A stretch of 64,000 nt of DNA from Branchiostoma floridae (lineage: Eukaryota > Chordata > Leptocardii > Amphioxiformes > Branchiostomatidae): contig NC_049997.1 of assembly GCF_000003815.2 (NCBI RefSeq), positions 10,471,860 through 10,535,859 on the forward strand, written 5' to 3'. The first letter of the stretch is position 1; each line of letters opens with the position of its first letter. Made by a program: the position numbers and the translations under genes. Shown piece after piece: positions 58,623-64,000 of this stretch. A model generated the notes under the pieces. The model made no database searches. It saw nothing but the letters and a program-made list of their open reading frames with translations, and was not told the origin of the DNA.

Positions 58623-59518
58623 TAATTATCTGTATTTAAATAGGCCGATCTTTTAATACTGTGCAGGTATTCACAAGGATGAAAACGTGCACTATTCTAG
58701 AGAATTAGTTATCACATCGTTAAACCAAATACTAGTAGTTATAGGATGTTTTATTTTGTTTTGCTTAGACTGGTAGGCCAGGACTCCTACGTGTCGCCTT
58801 TGAATTTTAAACAATTTAGGCATTGGATGCGATGTCTATATGATCGATGACCCGTTTATATACATTTCAAAATGTATTGATTTCATTGATCATACATCTT
58901 TTTGTATTATTACAACATATATGTTAGCTTCTTTTCTTTGATTATTTCTGATTTCTTTGATCATACATTTGGTTTAACTATAGAGGAGGTGGGCTCAGCA
59001 TAAACTGTTAAGGTTTTCTCTCTCCTGCACTTGTTTTTATCTTCCGTATTCATTATCATTTTGTTGTGAAAATAAATAAACAAACAAACCCTGAGACTGT
59101 TTACAGATTGTCTTTTTTTATTGGATCGTGGGTACCGGGCTTTTCAAACACTTATTTTGCTGGTCTTGGTTTGGCCATATTTAAACAGTGGCGCTTTGAA
59201 ATGTGTTTAAATGACAAACATATCATGGGGAATTACCAAATTCAATTCAAATCAAATCAAAGTTTATTTAATCGAACTTGGCAGTCAACAATTTAGACTG
59301 AATTGTGCCGATTTTACAAATAAATTTCAACAAGTTAATACTGCCCATTCAATGGCAATTAAAATAAAAAAAAATAGGTGGAATACATTTTTTAAAACCA
59401 TTTCGCATGTCAGTTAAAATCTCTTCACGGCGTACATTCAACACAACAACATCAAAACTACATGTAACCTATACATACAGGCTAGTAAACGATATTGCAC
59501 AGAAGATAGGATTTAAAC
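58623..59518. other. Non-coding, possible LINE 3'UTR at right
   Basis: AT-rich. The portion from about 59240 (AAATCAAAGTTTATTTAATC, minus-strand AATAAA) to 59518 is probably the 3'UTR of the minus-strand LINE that follows. Confidence 0.45.
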
Positions 59519-60560
59519 TTAGTTCAGGAAGTCTGTCGCCACAAACGAGTTCCTATGTCTCTCAGTAAAACTGACTGGCAGTTTATATGGCTTTCTATGT
59601 CTCAGTTCATATCGTGGTTCCTCAGTTGGTTGCAGGAAGACTTGACACGGGTGTGAGGGGTCTTTCAGAATCCTTTTCAACTCGCGTAGAGACGCCTCCT
59701 TTCGGCTTGACTCTAGAGTTGGCAGTTGGTTACAGGGTATGCCACATATCTTACGAGGGGCATTCAATAAGTGATGTCCCTGACCCACTTCCAGTTGTCT
59801 GATCTAGATGAAATTTTGCATGTGTAATGATTCATATCTCTATGGGTTATGTTGCAAAAAACAGCTCTGAACTAATTGTGGTTACTGATTTACTGGTGTT
59901 TGAACTGAGTCAGGTGTGAAATGGACCAGGTGTGAAATGGAGCAAGTTGAGTGTCGCGCAGTGATCCGGTTTTTGTATTTGAAAGGACGCACACTAAAGG
60001 GGACTTTTGATGAAATGAAAAAAAACTTATGGTGATGATGCCCCATCATATGACCTTGTAAAACGCTGGCATCCTGAATTCAAACAAGGCCGGAAGTCTG
60101 TGGAAACAGCTCCCAGACCTGGTCGTCCCTCTTCTGCCATTGATGAGGCATCTGTCGGAGGACCAACCTGGGATGTCCTACAAGAACGGTGTCCAGAGCT
60201 ACATCAAATGATGGGAGAAATGCAAAACTCTGGGTGGTTCCTATGAAGAGAAAGACTAATAACTGTGCCAAGTTTCATTAATCTCCTGCTATGGGAAATG
60301 GGTCAGGGACATTACTTATTGAATGCCCCTCGTAAGACATGTCTTTTGAACTTTTTCCAAATCATCTGACAAACCTCGCGGGAGACCGCCCCAGGCAGGC
60401 ACCAGCACCGGGCGGATGAAAGATATGTAAATTTGCAAGAGAACATCTGAAGGTAACCCAGCACGTCTCGCTACACGCAGGTAATGTATACGCGGTTGAG
60501 CCTTTGATTGCATGATATTTACATAAGAGGAGTGAGTACCGAATTGCAAATATTTTCGGT
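59519..60560 (-). mobile_element. LINE relic split by a mariner insertion
   Basis: The upstream part (60549-60335) reads RVARRAGLPSDVLLQIYISF, IRPVLVPAWGGL and LSDDLEKVQKT, a reverse-transcriptase C-terminal block. The downstream part (59750-59519) reads LPTLESSRKEASLRELKRIL and ends in a stop at 59519. The two halves are contiguous if the mariner at 59754-60332 is left out. Confidence 0.75.
59754..60332 (+). mobile_element. Deleted mariner-type element
   Basis: TIR CGAGGGGCATTCAATAAGT... and its inverse ...GAATGCCCCTCG, flanked by TA on both sides (59752-59753, 60333-60334). The interior encodes the N-terminal helix-turn-helix part of a transposase (RAVIRFLYLKGRTLKG, SYDLVKRWHPEFKQGRKS, ETAPRPGRPSSAID, with a frame break). 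It then jumps to the C-terminal end, so the catalytic core is deleted. 579 bp. Confidence 0.85.
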
Positions 60561-61384
60561 AATTACATAGGAGGGGCGATCACCAACTTCCAAATCCCTT
60601 TTTTTTTTGTTATTTTGTGGTTTGTGGTTATTTTTCTTTTTGTTTGCAATATGCGACACCTGATTTGGCAGCTGCTTTGGATGTTTTACTGATTGTCGAA
60701 ATATTTTCTGGAAGGAGATGGACAAAGATGCGCTAGGGAATACCATCCATATAATGGAATCGACATACAATAACCATAATCAGACGTGTTTTTCTCACGT
60801 TCCGTTCATTCTTTCGTGCGATCTTTCATTAAAATGACGCTTTATGGCAAGGAATACTTGAATGTATCTTATACACATTGTAAGATGATCCGGAGGCGAT
60901 GGATACATAACGTATTCCCTAGCAACAGAACAATACAGATCTGAACAGAAACCAGGCCAGTGGTGAAAGTACGCAGATGTCTCAGTCTTCTCATACTCCT
61001 GTCACATTATCCACGATCTTTAGGCGAATCGATGGAAGATCGGCCATATTTAAGATCGACAGAGTGCTGCGCGTATTTTTCACCTGAAAACAGTAGTCCC
61101 TATCACAAATAAGCCAAAATTTGTACCTTGTAAAATTATTCGTCGTCCGATCGCTTTTCACCAAATGTGACTGGGGTATATGCAGCCATTCACTGCAGTC
61201 GGTTGCCAGCGTATTATTTCACTTTCTTTGCTATTTGCTTTCGGGACAAACGAGGACAATGTAGCACTGCACTCATGTTACTGACTTATATTAACAGTGT
61301 CAAATACACAGTACTGACAGAAACTAAAGGTAGTATTTTCTTTTACCTCTCCGACCGAAGTCAGGTTGCCTACTTTCACACCGT
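60561..61384. other. No gene recognised
   Basis: Contains a lone family C terminus (ATACCATCCATATAATGGAA near 60740), T-rich runs and no conserved coding signal. Confidence 0.45.
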
Positions 61385-61505
61385 GTTGAAGTAAAGTAGG
61401 CGTGTAGAGTGCATTTTCCAAGGGCACAATTTCAGGGGACAGGACCTGACTCGGGACCTCTAAATTCCGAGCCGAATGCTTTACCAGTTACGCCACAAAC
61501 GACGC
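61385..61505 (-). mobile_element. Decayed tRNA-derived SINE head
   Basis: On the minus strand: TGGCGTAACTGGTAAAGC (box A-like), then GGTCCCGAGTCAGGTCC (box B-like). It does not fold as an intact tRNA by eye. Confidence 0.5.
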
Positions 61506-62150
61506 TACTTTCCCGTTGCTAGACGTATTAGGCAAAGTATCGGGTTTAGGAGGCCAATATTAATAGTAATAAACAAGGTTAGAATTAACAAAACATTACA
61601 GTCGTGGGAACTTGAATAAATCAATGTTTGGATTTAAAGTTAAGCGGCCAATTGGGCGGAATTTAGGTTCTAAAAATAACGACCATCATTTTGTGCTCAA
61701 AAGGGATCAACAAAAAGATTGTTTTCGTTGATTAAGAGTAAAACGAAACTTTTTTGTTGTAAGATTTTCTTTCAAATTCTATTTTTTAGTAGAGACTTCG
61801 ACATTCAATTGTCCATAATTAACAAATTTACGACATAGGCATACTATCCAGAAAATTGTTTTCTTTAAACAGAAAGAGAAAATTAGGAAATATCAAATAC
61901 GTTATATGACGTAATATAAACTGAATATAACAAAATTCGTTTTAAGGCGATTCGATAGTATTTTGGTCATATGAATTTTTAGCAGCCTTTTTTTAAATTC
62001 AATTTCCCATAATTTCATCAAATTCAATATACAAAATTACTGTGATATCTGACTACAAAGCTAAAACGAATAAACTAAAGTACTGCAATATCAATGAAAA
62101 TCAGCAAAATCTGATGTGATGTTTTCCTTTGTACGGTACGGCAACGCCCA
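61506..62150. other. AT-rich 5' flank of the second receptor
   Basis: No gene or element recognised; poly-A/T tracts only. Confidence 0.5.
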
Positions 62151-62154
62151 CATG

Positions 62155-62207
62155 TGACGTCAGATGACGTGTACGTAAGACGACAGCGTCGTTCAGGTCT
62201 TATATAC
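62155..62207 (+). promoter_or_regulatory. Core promoter candidate: CRE, half-CRE and TATA
   Basis: TGACGTCA at 62155-62162, a second TGACGT at 62165-62170, and TATATAC at 62201-62207. With the usual 25-30 bp spacing, transcription would begin near 62230, just before the receptor coding exon. This suggests cAMP/CREB-responsive, TATA-driven transcription (inference). Confidence 0.55.
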
Positions 62208-62270
62208 GTTCGTCCACCCCGCCTCCTATAGTGAATGTATTCCAAGGCCCCTGTTCTAACGTCGCAGAAA

Positions 62271-62662
62271 ATGTCTAACAACACGACAGTTGAGCCGAAC
62301 GTGACAAATACCACGCCAGAGTTTGACTGGGAGCCGTATTTCTACGCGAGTTCCCCGTATGGAGAACTCCAGCTCGTGTACCTGGGCGGCTCGCTGCTGC
62401 TGGCGGTTGTCGGGAACACCGCGGTGCTGCTGACCGTCCTTCTCACAGAGGACCTCCAGACGCCGGGAAACGTCCTGCTCTGTGCGCTGGCAGTCTCCGA
62501 CATCTTCCAGGCCGTCAGCAAGATTGCGGTGGCCATGTATTTCCTGGTCATACAAGAGTCGCTATCTTGTGGTCCTTTCCAAGTGGCAGCCAGCTTCGCG
62601 TACCTTTTCTTCGTGATGTTCTCCATCTGTATCATCGCACCCATCTCACTGGATAGATACTG
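62271..62662 (+). CDS. Class A (rhodopsin-like) GPCR, first coding exon, orphan
   Basis: Encodes an extracellular N-terminus with several NxT sites (NNTT, NVT, NTT), TM1 with GN (VVGNTAVLLTVLL), ICL1 LQTPGNVLLCALAVSD with Asp2.50, TM2, an ECL1 Cys and TM3 ending PISLDRYW, then splits the Trp codon at a GTAAGA donor (phase 2). I chose the Met at 62271; an upstream in-frame Met at 62235 would sit only a few bases from the start predicted by the TATA box. Odd: position 3.32 is Tyr, not the amine-binding Asp, and Cys-to-DRY spacing is four residues longer than usual. No further exons are visible to 64000. Ligand unknown; could be a divergent amine, peptide or opsin-like receptor. Confidence 0.75.
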
Positions 62663-62960
62663 GTAAGATCACTTGTCTTTCTCTTCACACATCGCAACCA
62701 TATCACTGGATATATACTGACAACGTTACTAGTCTTTCCTTTCAATCACCGCACACATCTCACTGGATATATACTGAAATGTTACTTGTCTTTCTCTTCA
62801 ATAATAGCACCCATCTCACTGGATAGATACTGGTAACGTTACTTGTCTTTCTCTTCACACATCGCACACATCTTAGAGAATAGATACTGGTAGCGTTACT
62901 TGTCACTCTTTTCAATCGTCGCACCCATCTTTTTGGCTGGATACTCGTAGCGTCACGTCT
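62634..62960. repeat. 57-bp minisatellite derived from the receptor exon/intron junction
   Basis: Six units beginning near 62634, 62691, 62748, 62804, 62861 and 62918. Each copies the exon end (CGCACCCATCTCACTGGATA, GATACTGG) plus the first intron bases (TAACGTTACTTGTCTTTCTC). The first unit is the genuine junction. The unit near 62804 repeats the donor almost exactly (TACTGGTAACG), giving a strong decoy 5' splice site. Confidence 0.9.
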
Positions 62961-63364
62961 TTCTCTTTCAACATCCAAAATGTTATCTTTCTGAATGTTT
63001 TATTTCATAAGATATACCTTACCAAATACAACACTGATTCAATGTATCACATTGTTGCAACTGTTTTTAGATGCTGCTGTTTCATCTATTCAAATAGTAG
63101 AGAGGTAGTGTGATTTTTACTTACTGTTAACAAATAACAGTTTACAAAAGGGCAATTGAATATGAATGTGGAATCTGGATTATTCATGTGTATGAAGTGT
63201 GTATCGTGTATGAAACATAGCTAAAACATAGTCTCCTCCATAGCGTTTTTAGAAAGTCATTAAATATTTATGTATTCAAGCCCTTATGAGTTGCGTATTG
63301 ACAGTAATGTTGTTTCATTAATGTTCAAGTTTACTTTGACTTTTTGTGCTGTGGGGTCGGTACG
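62961..63364. other. Receptor intron sequence, nothing recognised
   Basis: AT-rich and unique-looking; no further GPCR exon was found here. Confidence 0.5.
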
Positions 63365-63480
63365 GTGTAAATACGGTCGGTGTGGCGCAATTGTTAGATC
63401 GTCGGGTAGGTTCGGAATAAGGAGGTACCGGGTTCAATACTTGCCATGTGCACCTGGATAACCATATAAGACTTTTTCCT
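63365..63480 (+). mobile_element. tRNA-derived SINE head, decayed
   Basis: TGTGGCGCAATTGTTAGA (box A-like) and GGTACCGGGTTCAATACTTG (box B-like) at the spacing of a tRNA head. A second box A-like TGGTGCAATATCTCAATGG follows at 63485. Confidence 0.5.
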
Positions 63481-63660
63481 GACTGGTGCAATATCTCAAT
63501 GGTAAAGTGCTTGCTTTTCTGCAAAGTTGTACTGTCGCCGGGTCATATAAAAAAAAGGAATGATAGAAACTTTTCTGTTCACACTAATGAGAAAGAATAC
63601 TGGAGTTGAACACACAGCACTTGTCCAAAGTGCGTTGCCTATGGGTAACAGAAAACAGCT

Positions 63661-63963
63661 AAGGGCACATCCCGACGTACGTGCAATTTCTCCATATGTT
63701 TGGGGAGAGGCCACGCTAGCCACGTATGTTCTGAAACCGTGAGGACCGGCTGGCCAGAGCCGGGAGGGAGTATGTCTTCGCCCGGCCACATAAGTTTTCT
63801 TTGGGGCATAAAGTTTCACGGGGGTGTCTGTGTGCTCCAAAATACGTCGGATTATCTACGATTTGGTAAGGAGGCGGTACTTGCCACTTACGGATGCCAA
63901 AAGATTTCCCACGTTTTGGCACGTAGACAGCACGTAGTCGCACGTACGGCGGGTTGTGCCCTT
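63661..63963. mobile_element. MITE with AAGGGCACA ends
   Basis: Left AAGGGCACATCCCGACGTAC, right GTACGGCGGGTTGTGCCCTT, about 25-bp TIR. 303 bp, non-coding. A lone right end of the same family lies at about 51076-51100. Confidence 0.75.
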
Positions 63964-64000
63964 AGCTTTAGATTTAGACGCATGGGTAACTTTATTAACC

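Overview
The window reads as chordate genomic DNA, most likely lancelet (Branchiostoma). It has multi-exon genes with GT-AG introns, amine-receptor and MFSD2-like exons of chordate type, and a very dense load of short DNA transposons, CR1/RTE-like LINE tails, tRNA-derived SINEs and microsatellites. Species is an inference; nothing bacterial or organellar is present. One assembly gap lies at 57933-58578.

Layout. (1) 3.2-24.0 kb, minus strand: an aminergic class A GPCR (alpha-adrenergic/octopamine-like), eight coding exons that join without a frame error into 523 codons. Its long introns are packed with MITEs, LINE pieces and microsatellites. The start-codon region has been triplicated just upstream, and the start of the TM3 exon has been copied in front of the real exon. 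(2) 26.1-46.4 kb, minus strand: two tandem MFSD2-like (GPH/MelB-type) transporter genes. Each has 13 coding exons of identical lengths and phases and encodes 539 aa. The duplication includes upstream DNA with a probable 5'UTR intron. Later insertions (SINE, CR1, MITEs) distinguish the copies. (3) 46.4-61.5 kb: no host gene that I can recognise. It holds a mobile-element protease-like ORF broken by a 38-bp duplication, minisatellites, an EnSpm/CACTA relic into which a Penelope-like GIY-YIG fragment and a 5'-truncated LINE have inserted, a mariner relic inside another LINE, and the gap inside a TIR element. (4) 62.15-62.66 kb, plus strand: CRE/TATA promoter and first coding exon of a second, divergent class A GPCR. 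Its exon/intron junction has been amplified into a 57-bp minisatellite. The rest of that gene lies beyond the window or was not found.

How the genes relate: nothing suggests a pathway linking the receptors with the transporters. The aminergic receptor should be a plasma-membrane receptor for a biogenic amine (Asp3.32 and the TM5 serines are present). The transporter pair should be cation-coupled lipid or solute symporters, but residues expected at the cation site are altered, one of them only in copy 1. Exon coordinates come from reading splice sites by eye; each was checked by exon length, reading frame and, for the transporters, agreement between the two copies.
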